Assembly: GCA_045223915.1 (NCBI GenBank)
Contig: JBGUZU010000018.1
Location: 1-64,000, forward strand
From: Ruminimicrobiellum sp045223915
GTDB lineage: Bacteria > Elusimicrobiota > Endomicrobiia > Endomicrobiales > Endomicrobiaceae
Direction: 5' to 3'
Length of the DNA: 64,000 bases
Below are positions 43,346 to 51,687 of the stretch, in pieces. Within the stretch, counting starts at the first letter, position 1, and every line of letters starts with the position of its first letter. The notes under the pieces were generated by a model. That model was not told where the DNA came from. It saw nothing but the letters and a program-made list of their open reading frames with translations, and made no database searches. The position numbers and the translations under genes were made by a program.

Positions 43346-44820
43346 TGAAAACTTTAAGAAATTGGTTAAAATCAAAGATAAGAAATTTTCTGTTGTTTTT
43401 AATAAAACAATTGGATAATGATGTTCCTATTGTTCCTCAAATAAGATTGTCTGGTGACAATATATTTAAAAAAGAAATAAATGTCCCGATACCATTAACT
43501 ATAATAGTTTCTTTTCTTTGTATTTATTTTATGTTGGTAATGCAAACTACAGTAAATTATTTGGAAATGGTCGGTGTGTTTGTAGCTCTTTTATCTATAT
43601 TTGCTTTTGTTATTTTTTATTTTAAATATGAAGCAAGTAAAATAAATTTAGATAGTATTAAAGTCTTAATAATATCTTTTATCACGGTAGTTTCATTGTT
43701 ATCATTCCAAGTTTATACAAGTTTAATGTCTCAAATTTCTTTTCCGTTGTCGGCATTTACTGTTTTATTAGCTTTATTAGTGTCCGTTAGAGTAAGTGTT
43801 GTATACACTTTTACAATGGTAATATTTTTTATTTTAATAAATGATTTTTCAATAATAGTTCCTTTGTTTCATATTGCCGGAGGGTTGGTATCGGTAATAA
43901 ATGTAAGAAAAATAAGAAGCAGAACAGGTTTTACAAGGGTAGGAATAAATATATTTTTTGCAATGCTTGTTCCTTTGATGGTTTTTTATTTCTTTAACGT
44001 TTTAACTCTTGATGAAACAATAGAAAACATTGCTTATGTCGCGATGAATGCCGCTTTATCGGTACTTGTAATATTGGCATTGCTTCCTATTTTTGAAACT
44101 TTGTTTTCAAGAACAACAAATATAAAACTTATAGAACTTTCGGATTTTAACAGTCCGTTACTAAAAAGACTTATGGAAGAAGCTCCCGGTACATATCACC
44201 ACAGTTTGATGACAGCGTCAATCGCGGGAAATGCTGCCGAAGCTATAGGGGAAAATGCGTTGCTTGCAAGAGTTTGTGCTTATTATCATGATATAGGTAA
44301 ACTAAAAAATCCGGAATATTTTATAGAAAATCAAAACGGTGCAAAAAATCCTCATGATGAAATTTCTCCGTCAATGTCGGGTTTGGTGTTGGTATCTCAT
44401 GTTAAAGATGGTGTTGCTTTGGCTAAACAATATAATATAGACAAAGTTATAATTGATGCCATAAATCAACATCATGGTACATCTTTGATACAGTACTTTT
44501 ATTATAAAGCATTGGAAAAAGACAGCAGTGTTAATGAACAAGATTTCAGATATCCCGGTCAAAAACCTACAACAAAAATTGCAGCAATACTTATGATATC
44601 GGATTCCGTGGAAGCTATATCAAGAACCTTAAAAGAAACTTCAGCGGGAAAGCTTAAAGAAACGGTGGAAAAAGTTATAAATAATAAATTTGCCGACGGG
44701 CAGTTTTCTGATTGTCCGATAACATTAAAAGATTTGTTTGAAATATCCGAAAGTGTTACAAACACTTTGTGTTCTATATATCATGCTAGAATAGAGTATA
44801 AGACAGGTAATAAAAAATAA
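43345..44820 (+). CDS. Membrane HD-domain phosphohydrolase, PgpH-like (7TMR-HD family)
   Basis: 491 residues, start GTG 43345 (one-base overlap with the aspS stop). Seven hydrophobic segments fill residues ~48-250. A cytoplasmic HD domain has EAPGTYHHSLMTASIAGNAAEAIG (about residue 279), YYHDIGKL (about residue 314) and INQHHGTSLI, the metal ligands of the family. Listeria and Bacillus PgpH degrade cyclic di-AMP; this protein lacks their large extracellular 7TMR-HDED domain, so input differs. No cyclic di-AMP synthase is in the window. It is upstream of ybeY, the same pairing as in many bacteria. Confidence 0.9.
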   Translation: MKTLRNWLKSKIRNFLLFLIKQLDNDVPIVPQIRLSGDNIFKKEINVPIPLTIIVSFLCIYFMLVMQTTVNYLEMVGVFVALLSIFAFVIFYFKYEASKINLDSIKVLIISFITVVSLLSFQVYTSLMSQISFPLSAFTVLLALLVSVRVSVVYTFTMVIFFILINDFSIIVPLFHIAGGLVSVINVRKIRSRTGFTRVGINIFFAMLVPLMVFYFFNVLTLDETIENIAYVAMNAALSVLVILALLPIFETLFSRTTNIKLIELSDFNSPLLKRLMEEAPGTYHHSLMTASIAGNAAEAIGENALLARVCAYYHDIGKLKNPEYFIENQNGAKNPHDEISPSMSGLVLVSHVKDGVALAKQYNIDKVIIDAINQHHGTSLIQYFYYKALEKDSSVNEQDFRYPGQKPTTKIAAILMISDSVEAISRTLKETSAGKLKETVEKVINNKFADGQFSDCPITLKDLFEISESVTNTLCSIYHARIEYKTGNKK

Positions 44821-44822
44821 TT

Positions 44823-45236
44823 ATGAAACAAAAAGAACTTATATTTACGGGCTTTGATAAAAAGATAATTCCGCTAATGAAAAAAACTGCGGAGTTTGCT
44901 TTAAAGTATGAAAAAGTAAAACAATACAATATAAGTTTTACAATGGTAAGTGATATCGACATAAAAAAAATGAACAGAAAGTACAGAAAAGTTAACAGAA
45001 TAACCGATGTCATTTCTTTTCTTGTGGATAAAGCTCTTTTTATGGGCGACATTTATATATCGGATAACAGACCTAAAAAAAATGCAAAGAAATACGGTTT
45101 TTCTTACGAACAGGAGTTATGTTATCTTGTAATACATTCAATTTTACATTTGGAAGGATATACTGATTATACTCCGGAAAACAAAAAGAAGATGTTTTCC
45201 AAACAGGATAAAATATTCAAATGTATATTTTCTTAG
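44823..45236 (+). CDS. ybeY: Endoribonuclease YbeY (variant metal site)
   Basis: 137 residues. YNISFTMVSDIDIKKMNRKYRKVNRITDVISF matches the YbeY core (usual LNxxYR and T-DVLSF). The metal motif reads HSILHLEGYTD: the first two histidines are present but the usual third (HGxLHLxGYDH) is replaced by Asp at the same position, and Gly after the first His is Ser. YbeY processes the 16S rRNA 3' end and takes part in ribosome quality control. It follows the HD gene by two bases and overlaps the next gene by 16, a conserved setting that supports the call despite the altered site. Confidence 0.85.
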   Translation: MKQKELIFTGFDKKIIPLMKKTAEFALKYEKVKQYNISFTMVSDIDIKKMNRKYRKVNRITDVISFLVDKALFMGDIYISDNRPKKNAKKYGFSYEQELCYLVIHSILHLEGYTDYTPENKKKMFSKQDKIFKCIFS

Positions 45237-46222
45237 AAATACTTTTATTAGCCTTTTTTTTAATGCTTTCGGCTTTTTGGTCGGCATCCGAAATAGCATT
45301 GAATAGTCTATCCAGATACAGAGTAAAAAAACTTATAGTCCTAAAAAAATCAATAGCAGAACCATTGTTAAGATGGCTTAACAGTCCTTACTATTTGTTA
45401 ACGGTTATATTGACGGGTAATGTTTTATCCGATATGATGGTGAGTTTCTTGTTTAGTTCATTAGCTGTTACGATTTTTTATATGGTAAACAGAAATGTTT
45501 TAGATGTTATTACATGGATAGTTGCAACATTTACAGTTTTGATAATAGGTGAAATTACACCGAAAATTTATAGCAGGGCAAATTCACAAAAAGTAGCATT
45601 GTTAACAGTTCCGTTACTTTCACAAATAGAACATGTTACAAAACCTTTCCTTTATCCGATAATGAAAATATTGGACTTAATGTTTAATAAAGATGATGAA
45701 AAAGATAAGTATCCGGCTCTTACCAGAGAGGAAGTCGAGACTTTAATTTCCGAAGCCGACAAACAAGGTATTTTCGATAAAAACATAAGTACAATGTTGG
45801 AAAAATCAGTCGGCTTTACGGAAACTATTGCCGTAAAGATAATGACACCGTTTAAAGATATAGAAGCAGTAAATTTCGATGATGATAACGAAAAGTTTAT
45901 AGATATGATAGTTGAAACTGCAAGAAGCAGAGTTCCTGTTTATAAAGGAACAAAAGAAAATATTATAGGGTATGTTCATATTAACGATATTTTATGGTTG
46001 TGGAAAGAGAATAAAGAAAATCTTATAAAAAAATCCATTAAACCTGCATATTTTATAAGTCCTGATAAAAAAATAAGTGAATTGTTAAAAGAATTACAGG
46101 AAGGAACAACGCACATAGCTTTTGTAAAAAACAAGAAAGACAGAATAATAGGTATGGTAACGTTGGAAGATATAGTCGAGGAAATAGTCGGCGAAATACT
46201 CGACGAATATGATGAAGAATAG
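45221..46222 (+). CDS. CNNM/CorC-type membrane protein (DUF21-CBS), short form
   Basis: 333 residues. N-terminal DUF21 domain with three to four membrane helices (LEILLLAFFLMLSAFWSASEIALNSLSRYRV, TVILTGNVLSDMMVSFLFS, FTVLIIGEITPKIYSR). A CBS pair follows (IMTPFKDIEAV ... SRVPVYKGTKENIIGYVHINDIL; THIAFVKNKKDRIIGMVTLEDIVEEIVGEILDEYDEE). It ends right after the second CBS, without the C-terminal CorC_HlyC domain. The family handles magnesium or other divalent cations. A longer paralogue follows seven bases later. It overlaps ybeY by 16 bases, as hlyC/corC genes often neighbour ybeY. Confidence 0.9.
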   Translation: MYIFLEILLLAFFLMLSAFWSASEIALNSLSRYRVKKLIVLKKSIAEPLLRWLNSPYYLLTVILTGNVLSDMMVSFLFSSLAVTIFYMVNRNVLDVITWIVATFTVLIIGEITPKIYSRANSQKVALLTVPLLSQIEHVTKPFLYPIMKILDLMFNKDDEKDKYPALTREEVETLISEADKQGIFDKNISTMLEKSVGFTETIAVKIMTPFKDIEAVNFDDDNEKFIDMIVETARSRVPVYKGTKENIIGYVHINDILWLWKENKENLIKKSIKPAYFISPDKKISELLKELQEGTTHIAFVKNKKDRIIGMVTLEDIVEEIVGEILDEYDEE

Positions 46223-46228
46223 GAAAAA

Positions 46229-47485
46229 ATGGTACAGATAATTATAAAATTTATAATCTTTTTGGTATTTATGTTTTCAGCGGCATTTTTTTCCGCTGCT
46301 GAAACTGCGATAACCAGCCTTACAAGTTCAAATATAAGAAGAATGAAAGAGAGATATAATAAATTGTACAAATACATTGCTTATTGGGAACAGTATCCCG
46401 ATGATGTAATTACCACAATGATAGTATGGATGAATCTATCGGTTGTCGCAATCGGAGTTTCAACAACTTCTATGGGGCTTGATATTATAGCAAGATATCA
46501 CTTGGATAAAGCTTTATGGATAAGCATAATTCCGGTAATAGCCATAGTTGTAACATTGATATTTACAAACCTTATACCTAAAGCTTTCGGCAGATATCAG
46601 GCAGACAAATTTGCAATAAAATGTTTACCGATAGTCATAAAGTTTACGTCCATAACAAGGCACTTAAATATATTTTTGGTTTCTATTTCCAACGACATTC
46701 TTAAAGTTGTCGGAAGACGAACGCAGGAACCGAAATTAATACAACCGGATGAAGTGGAATTCTTATTATCTAACGAAAACGTATCTCCGCTGTCAAAAAC
46801 ATCAAGGAGCATTATTAACAGAATTATAGAATTTAGAAAAACAAAAATTACTCAAGTTATGATATCAAAATCCGAAATTTTGGCTGTAAATATCGAACAA
46901 CCGAGAGAAAAGTTAATGAATGAAATTATAGATACACAATTTTCAAGGGTTCCGGTATATAGAGATTCCATAGATAATATTATCGGAATAGTTACGGCAA
47001 AAGATATTGCAATGGCATGGAGGAACGGAGAAGTTTTGGCAATAGAAGACTTGATAAGACCGGTATATTATGTTCCGGAAACCGCATATGTAAAACAGAT
47101 TTTGACTGAATTTAAAAAAGGTAAAGATCATATGGCAATAGTTGTAGATGAATTCGGTTCTACCATAGGCCTTGTAACAATGGAAGATTTACTTGAAGAG
47201 ATTGTCGGCGAGGTGTGGGATGAATACGATGAAAAAGACGGTAATATAAAGATGTTAACCGACGGTAAATATTTAATAAACGGATATGAATCAATATCGG
47301 ATGTAAACGATGAATTAAAACTTAATATTCCCGAAAATCATTTTTCTACAATAAACGGTTGGGTGTTGGAACATTTCGGATATATTCCTAAAAGATACGA
47401 AAAATTTACATGGAACAATTTGGAAGTTGAAATAGAAAGTGTGGAACCTAAAAAAGTTAAAAGAATTATTTTAAAGATAAAATAA
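46229..47485 (+). CDS. CNNM/CorC-type membrane protein (DUF21-CBS-CorC_HlyC), full form
   Basis: 418 residues. It shares the architecture of the gene before it: DUF21 (FSAAFFSAAETAITSLTSSNIRRM, LIFTNLIPKAFGRYQ) and a CBS pair (SRVPVYRDSIDNIIGIVTAKDIA; HMAIVVDEFGSTIGLVTMEDLLEEIVGEVWDEYDE). It adds the C-terminal CorC_HlyC domain (KYLINGYESISDVNDELKLNIP...INGWVLEHFGYIPK). The two adjacent paralogues suggest a tandem duplication and possibly a heterodimer. Divalent cation transport or its regulation is the family role. Two bases separate it from recO. Confidence 0.92.
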   Translation: MVQIIIKFIIFLVFMFSAAFFSAAETAITSLTSSNIRRMKERYNKLYKYIAYWEQYPDDVITTMIVWMNLSVVAIGVSTTSMGLDIIARYHLDKALWISIIPVIAIVVTLIFTNLIPKAFGRYQADKFAIKCLPIVIKFTSITRHLNIFLVSISNDILKVVGRRTQEPKLIQPDEVEFLLSNENVSPLSKTSRSIINRIIEFRKTKITQVMISKSEILAVNIEQPREKLMNEIIDTQFSRVPVYRDSIDNIIGIVTAKDIAMAWRNGEVLAIEDLIRPVYYVPETAYVKQILTEFKKGKDHMAIVVDEFGSTIGLVTMEDLLEEIVGEVWDEYDEKDGNIKMLTDGKYLINGYESISDVNDELKLNIPENHFSTINGWVLEHFGYIPKRYEKFTWNNLEVEIESVEPKKVKRIILKIK

Positions 47486-47486
47486 A

Positions 47487-48152
47487 ATGTATTACAACAT
47501 AAAAGCATTAATACTTAATACAAAGTTGGCTTCCGAGGCAGACAAAGTTATTACCGCTTATACGGATAAGTGGGGAAAAATTTATGCTATTGTCCCGAGT
47601 GCCAAAAAAATAGTTGCAAAACTTAATGCAGCTACCGAACCGATTACCGAAAGTGAGTTGATAATTTATCAAACTTCACAATATTCAAGACCTACGGTAA
47701 CAGGTGCAAGAATTTTAAATAATAATACACAAGTTAAGCAAGACTTCCATCGTAATCTGTTAGCTTTTTATGTTTGTGAGATAACGGACAAGTTTGCGCC
47801 CATGCATTTGCCTAATGCAAAAAAATATGATCTTATAACAAGAACATGGAGCTTGCTTGCAACATCAAAAATACCTTTAAGAGTTTTGACAGCATTTTCT
47901 CTAAGATTATTAAAAATATCCGGTTATAGTATGGTTGATTATTTGAAAAGAAATTATTCAAACATAAAGAAAGAGGATATTTTATATTTAAAAAAAATTG
48001 CTAATTGTTCCGGTGATTCGTTGGATATAATTGAAGAATTTGAAAATACTGACGATAAAGTTATGTGGAATTATGTGGAAAGTTACATCAAAACATATGT
48101 GTCTCAACCTGCTGTCGGTGTATTTCTAAAAAAAATCAATTATATAAATTGA
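47487..48152 (+). CDS. recO: DNA repair protein RecO
   Basis: 221 residues. The N-terminal OB domain reads YYNIKALILNTKLASEADKVITAYTDKWGKIYAIVPSAKK, typical of RecO, and the C-terminal helical part is diverged. The zinc-binding CxxC pair found in many RecO proteins is not present. RecO helps load RecA onto SSB-coated DNA with RecR. It is at the end of the aspS-HD-ybeY-CNNM cluster, in line with common ybeY-hlyC-recO neighbourhoods. Confidence 0.85.
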   Translation: MYYNIKALILNTKLASEADKVITAYTDKWGKIYAIVPSAKKIVAKLNAATEPITESELIIYQTSQYSRPTVTGARILNNNTQVKQDFHRNLLAFYVCEITDKFAPMHLPNAKKYDLITRTWSLLATSKIPLRVLTAFSLRLLKISGYSMVDYLKRNYSNIKKEDILYLKKIANCSGDSLDIIEEFENTDDKVMWNYVESYIKTYVSQPAVGVFLKKINYIN

Positions 48153-48157
48153 TGGTG

Positions 48158-48186
48158 TTGTAAATTTTATGATAAAATTATAAACT
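48158..48186 (+). promoter_or_regulatory. Possible promoter of the HEAT-repeat lipoprotein gene
   Basis: TTGTAA (48158-48163), 17-base spacer, TAAACT (48181-48186); the ATG at 48216 has its own SD (GGGAG). Confidence 0.35.
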
Positions 48187-48215
48187 ATCTCTTACAAAGA
48201 TATTGGGAGTTTAGT

Positions 48216-49385
48216 ATGAAAATACAAAAAATTTTGGTTTTATTTTTGATTGCATGTATGCCTATTGTTATTTCATGCAAAGGTGATTATTTTGATAAGG
48301 CTGTAGCGTATCAAAATGATGGCGAATATGAAAAAGCAATAGATTTTTATAATAGGGCAATAAGCGAGAATGATCATGTTGCCGATTCCGAAAAAAATGT
48401 TGGAGATATTTATTTCTTGCATGATCAGTATGAATATGCTTTTTCGTGTTACGAAAGAGCAATGGAAGCTGTTTCGCCTGAAGCAATGGATACTACAATA
48501 AAACTCGGTTCTTTCGGTGACGCATCCGTGAGAAAATTGGCTGCACAAACTCTTTCTAATATTAAGAATCAAAAAGCACAAAATATTATATTTAAGAAAT
48601 TGGTAGAAGTGTTAAATTCGAATGAAGAAAATAAAATTATAGATGCTCTTGAAATGATGTTGCAATTTGAGAGAGATCTTTCTCCTATAGCAAATGATTT
48701 AATAGCATTATTAGATAGTGAAAATATTGTAATAAAACAAAAAGCCTTACTTGTTTTGCCTAAAGTTGCTGAAGTAGCTTGTAATGATGAAGAATGTTTT
48801 AAAAAAATAATCGGCTATTTGAGTCAAGGTAATGAAATATTAAAAACTTCCGCAATAGAATGTTTAGGTAATATGCAAAAATATGCAAAAAAAGCTTTGC
48901 CGGATCTTGTTGCTATTGCTGTAGATGATGTATTCAATAAAGAGCAGGCATTAAATGCCATCGGACAAATCGGTGCACCTACCAAGGAACAGGCAGCAAA
49001 AATGTATTCTGCCTTAAAAGATAAACCAAATGAAATAAAAATGAAATTTTTGGATATATTTGAAGATATGTCATCAAAAGATGATGCTGTTAAAGAATAT
49101 GTCCCTTATGTTTTGATGTTTTTGAAGTATAATGATTTAACAATCAAACAAAAAACAAGAACCGTTTTGACCAAGATAGGTAAAGCTTCTCCGGAAGCGG
49201 TTCCGGCACTTATTGATTTGTTGCAAGATAGTAACAATGAAATAGTTTCAAGATCAATTTATGAACTTGGCGATTTGGGGAAAGCAGCTTCCGATGCGGT
49301 AGAACCGTTGAAAAAAATAATAGCAACGACTCAAGATAAAGATATTAAGAAGATAGCAAGTGATGCTTTACAAAAAATTCAGTAA
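48216..49385 (+). CDS. Lipoprotein with TPR and HEAT-like repeats
   Basis: 389 residues. Lipoprotein signal MKIQKILVLFLIACMPIVISC with Cys 21. Residues ~25-90 contain two TPR units (AVAYQNDGEYEKAIDFYNRAIS; YFLHDQYEYAFSCYERAME). From ~95 on there are HEAT/PBS-lyase-like repeats (SVRKLAAQTLSNIKN; ALPDLVAIAVDDVFNKEQALNAIGQIG; AVPALIDLLQDSNNEIVSRSIYELGDLGKAA). Both are protein-binding solenoids, so this is an envelope scaffold with unknown partner. Single gene between recO and a terminator. Confidence 0.8.
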   Translation: MKIQKILVLFLIACMPIVISCKGDYFDKAVAYQNDGEYEKAIDFYNRAISENDHVADSEKNVGDIYFLHDQYEYAFSCYERAMEAVSPEAMDTTIKLGSFGDASVRKLAAQTLSNIKNQKAQNIIFKKLVEVLNSNEENKIIDALEMMLQFERDLSPIANDLIALLDSENIVIKQKALLVLPKVAEVACNDEECFKKIIGYLSQGNEILKTSAIECLGNMQKYAKKALPDLVAIAVDDVFNKEQALNAIGQIGAPTKEQAAKMYSALKDKPNEIKMKFLDIFEDMSSKDDAVKEYVPYVLMFLKYNDLTIKQKTRTVLTKIGKASPEAVPALIDLLQDSNNEIVSRSIYELGDLGKAASDAVEPLKKIIATTQDKDIKKIASDALQKIQ

Positions 49386-49411
49386 TTAAAAGTTGCGATA
49401 TTTTGAAAAAG

Positions 49412-49450
49412 GAACTATCTTATTATAAATAACAAGATAGTTCTTTTTTT
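49412..49450 (+). terminator. Rho-independent terminator after the HEAT lipoprotein
   Basis: GAACTATCTT (49412-49421) pairs with AAGATAGTTC (49434-49443), followed by a run of T to 49450. Confidence 0.8.
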
Positions 49451-49465
49451 TAAGGATAAAAAATA

Positions 49466-50035
49466 ATGACAAAAAAAATATGTGTATTTTGCGGTTCAAA
49501 CAGCGGATATAACAAAATATATGCCGATGTTGCAAAACAATTTGCAAGAGAAATAGTTAAAAATGATATGACACTTGTTTATGGCGGTGGTAAAGTCGGT
49601 ATTATGGGAATAATTTCAAAAGAAATTATGGATAACGGCGGTAAAGTTATAGGCGTTATACCGGAATTTTTAAACGATATGAATCTTGGGAGCAAAAACT
49701 TAACGGAAATGAAAGTTGTGTCCGATATGCATGTAAGAAAAAAAACAATGTACGAAATATCGGATTATTTTGTTGCATTGCCCGGCGGAATAGGAACATT
49801 TGAAGAAATAACCGAAATAATAACTTGGAAGCAATTAAATATTCATAATAAACCGGTAGCTATTTTGAATATAAATAATTTTTATGATAACTACATAAAT
49901 TTATTACAGAAATCGGTAGACGAAGGTTTTATGAAACAAATTCATGTAAGTAATATTATAGTTGAATCGGATTGTATTAGGCTTATAGATAGATTAAAAT
50001 CCGCAAAAGATAAACAAGAACTAAAGTTTATATAA
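49466..50035 (+). CDS. LOG family protein (nucleoside 5'-monophosphate phosphoribohydrolase)
   Basis: 189 residues. It has CVFCGSNSGYN, VYGGGKVGIMGIISKEIMDNGG and the catalytic PGGIGTFEEITEIITWKQL (about residue 108), the hallmark of LOG (PGGxGTxxE). Members release the base from nucleoside monophosphates, including cytokinin precursors; in bacteria the usual substrate is thought to be AMP or a modified relative. SD AAGGAT. It begins a five- or six-gene unit with the methyltransferase, CDF transporter and barrel protein. Confidence 0.92.
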   Translation: MTKKICVFCGSNSGYNKIYADVAKQFAREIVKNDMTLVYGGGKVGIMGIISKEIMDNGGKVIGVIPEFLNDMNLGSKNLTEMKVVSDMHVRKKTMYEISDYFVALPGGIGTFEEITEIITWKQLNIHNKPVAILNINNFYDNYINLLQKSVDEGFMKQIHVSNIIVESDCIRLIDRLKSAKDKQELKFI

Positions 50036-50042
50036 GGTTAAA

Positions 50043-50801
50043 ATGTTTATAGAAAGTATTCATAATGATATTATTAAATTGGTAGTTTCTTTAAAAGAAA
50101 AGAAAAACAGAGATGAAAAATCTTTATTTGTAGTTGAAGGATTTAAACAAGTATCCGAAATTCCAAAAGATTGGAAAATAAAGTTTATTTTAGCTACGGA
50201 AAAATATAAAGATTTTAATACCGATAAACTTTATATAACGACGGAAAAAATATTTAAGAAAATATCGGATACCAAAACTCCGCAAGAGATATTGGCTGTT
50301 GTAGAAAAGAAAAAGATAGATACGGAAACAGTTTTATCCAATAAAGGAATTTTTGTAGTAATAGATACATTGCAAGATCCCGGAAATATGGGTACAATTA
50401 TAAGAACGGCGGAATCTTTCGGATGTAAAGGAATATTTATATCGAAAAATTCCGCAGATGTTTACAGTGATAAAGTAGTTCGTTCGACAATGGGAGCAAT
50501 CTTTAATATACCTGTAGTTCAAGAGTGCGATATTGTTTCTTTAGTGTCGGTAATGAAACAGAAACAGATAAAAACTTATGCTTTTTCGCTTGATACAAAC
50601 AATATGTTGTCGACTTTTAAATTTGAAAATAATGTTGCTTTGATAATCGGTAACGAATCTAAAGGAATAAATAAAAATATTTTAGATATTGTCGACGATA
50701 AGATAAAAATAGATATGTGGGGAAAATCTCAATCTTTAAATGCTGCGGTTGCTTGTTCGGTTGCAATATACGAGATTTCAAAACAGTTAAATGGAAAATA
50801 A
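50043..50801 (+). CDS. SpoU/TrmH-family RNA 2'-O-methyltransferase
   Basis: 252 residues. An N-terminal substrate-binding domain (NDIIKLVVSLKEKKNRDEKSLFVVEGFKQV) precedes the SPOUT knot with the three signatures VVIDTLQDPGNMGTIIRTAESFG, VALIIGNESKGINKNIL and DMWGKSQSLNAAVACSVAIYE. It methylates a ribose in rRNA or tRNA with SAM. The layout is that of RlmB/TsnR-like enzymes, but the exact target cannot be told. It overlaps the CDF gene by 11 bases. Confidence 0.92.
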   Translation: MFIESIHNDIIKLVVSLKEKKNRDEKSLFVVEGFKQVSEIPKDWKIKFILATEKYKDFNTDKLYITTEKIFKKISDTKTPQEILAVVEKKKIDTETVLSNKGIFVVIDTLQDPGNMGTIIRTAESFGCKGIFISKNSADVYSDKVVRSTMGAIFNIPVVQECDIVSLVSVMKQKQIKTYAFSLDTNNMLSTFKFENNVALIIGNESKGINKNILDIVDDKIKIDMWGKSQSLNAAVACSVAIYEISKQLNGK

Positions 50802-51687
50802 AGAAAAAGAAATAAAGAATGTTACTGTTGTAGGAATAATAGTAAACTTATTCTTATCGATAACAAAACTTATTATAGGATATTTGGGAAACAGTCAGGC
50901 TTTAATAGCCGACGGTGTGCACAGCTTTTCCGATTTGGCGACGGATTTATCTATAATTTTCGGTGTAAAATATTGGTTGGCTCCGGCAGATGAAGAACAT
51001 CAGTACGGGCATAGAAAAATAGAGTTGTTGGTTACGATTTTTATTGCCATAGCTTTAGCCTTTGTAGGTATATCTATTTTAGGTAAAGCTGTATTGGCAT
51101 TGAAACAAAACAACATTCAGTCACCGAGTTTGGTAGCATTTGTCGGTGCGATGTTATCTATAATATCAAAAGAGTGGCTTTACAGATATACGGTGAAAAA
51201 AGCAAATATATTAAAATCTCCTGCAGTGAAAGCTAATGCCTGGCATCACAGATCCGATGCAATAAGTTCTTTGCCTGTAGCGATAGTAATTATAATAGCT
51301 GCAATATTTCCTAAATTAATATGGCTTGATGCTATAGGTGCAATTGTGGTATCGGTGTTTATTATTTACCCGGCATATACAATATTTAAAAAATCTATAT
51401 TGAGTATTTTGGATGAAAGTGTTGACAGTGAAACCTTGTCAAAGATAGAACAAATTGCATTGCAAACAAAAGATGTTAAAGAAGTTCATGATATAAGAAC
51501 GAGAAAGGCCGGTGAAACTTTTTTTGTTGATATGCATATACTGGTTGACGGTAACATATCTGTTCAAGAAGGTCATGATATATCCGAAGAAGTTAAATTA
51601 AATCTTATGAAATCGAACGAAGATATTTTGGATGTGTTGGTACATTTGGAACCTTTCAACGAAATAGAGAGTAAACAAAATAAATGA
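50791..51687 (+). CDS. Cation diffusion facilitator family transporter
   Basis: 298 residues. Six membrane helices with the paired metal-binding HxxxD motifs: ADGVHSFSDLATDL (about residue 45) and AWHHRSDAISSLPV (about residue 150). A cytoplasmic C-terminal ferredoxin-like domain follows (KEVHDIRTRKAGETFFVDMHILVDGNISVQEGHDIS). It exports divalent cations such as Zn, Fe or Mn by proton antiport. The barrel gene overlaps its stop by four bases. Confidence 0.93.
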   Translation: MENKEKEIKNVTVVGIIVNLFLSITKLIIGYLGNSQALIADGVHSFSDLATDLSIIFGVKYWLAPADEEHQYGHRKIELLVTIFIAIALAFVGISILGKAVLALKQNNIQSPSLVAFVGAMLSIISKEWLYRYTVKKANILKSPAVKANAWHHRSDAISSLPVAIVIIIAAIFPKLIWLDAIGAIVVSVFIIYPAYTIFKKSILSILDESVDSETLSKIEQIALQTKDVKEVHDIRTRKAGETFFVDMHILVDGNISVQEGHDISEEVKLNLMKSNEDILDVLVHLEPFNEIESKQNK

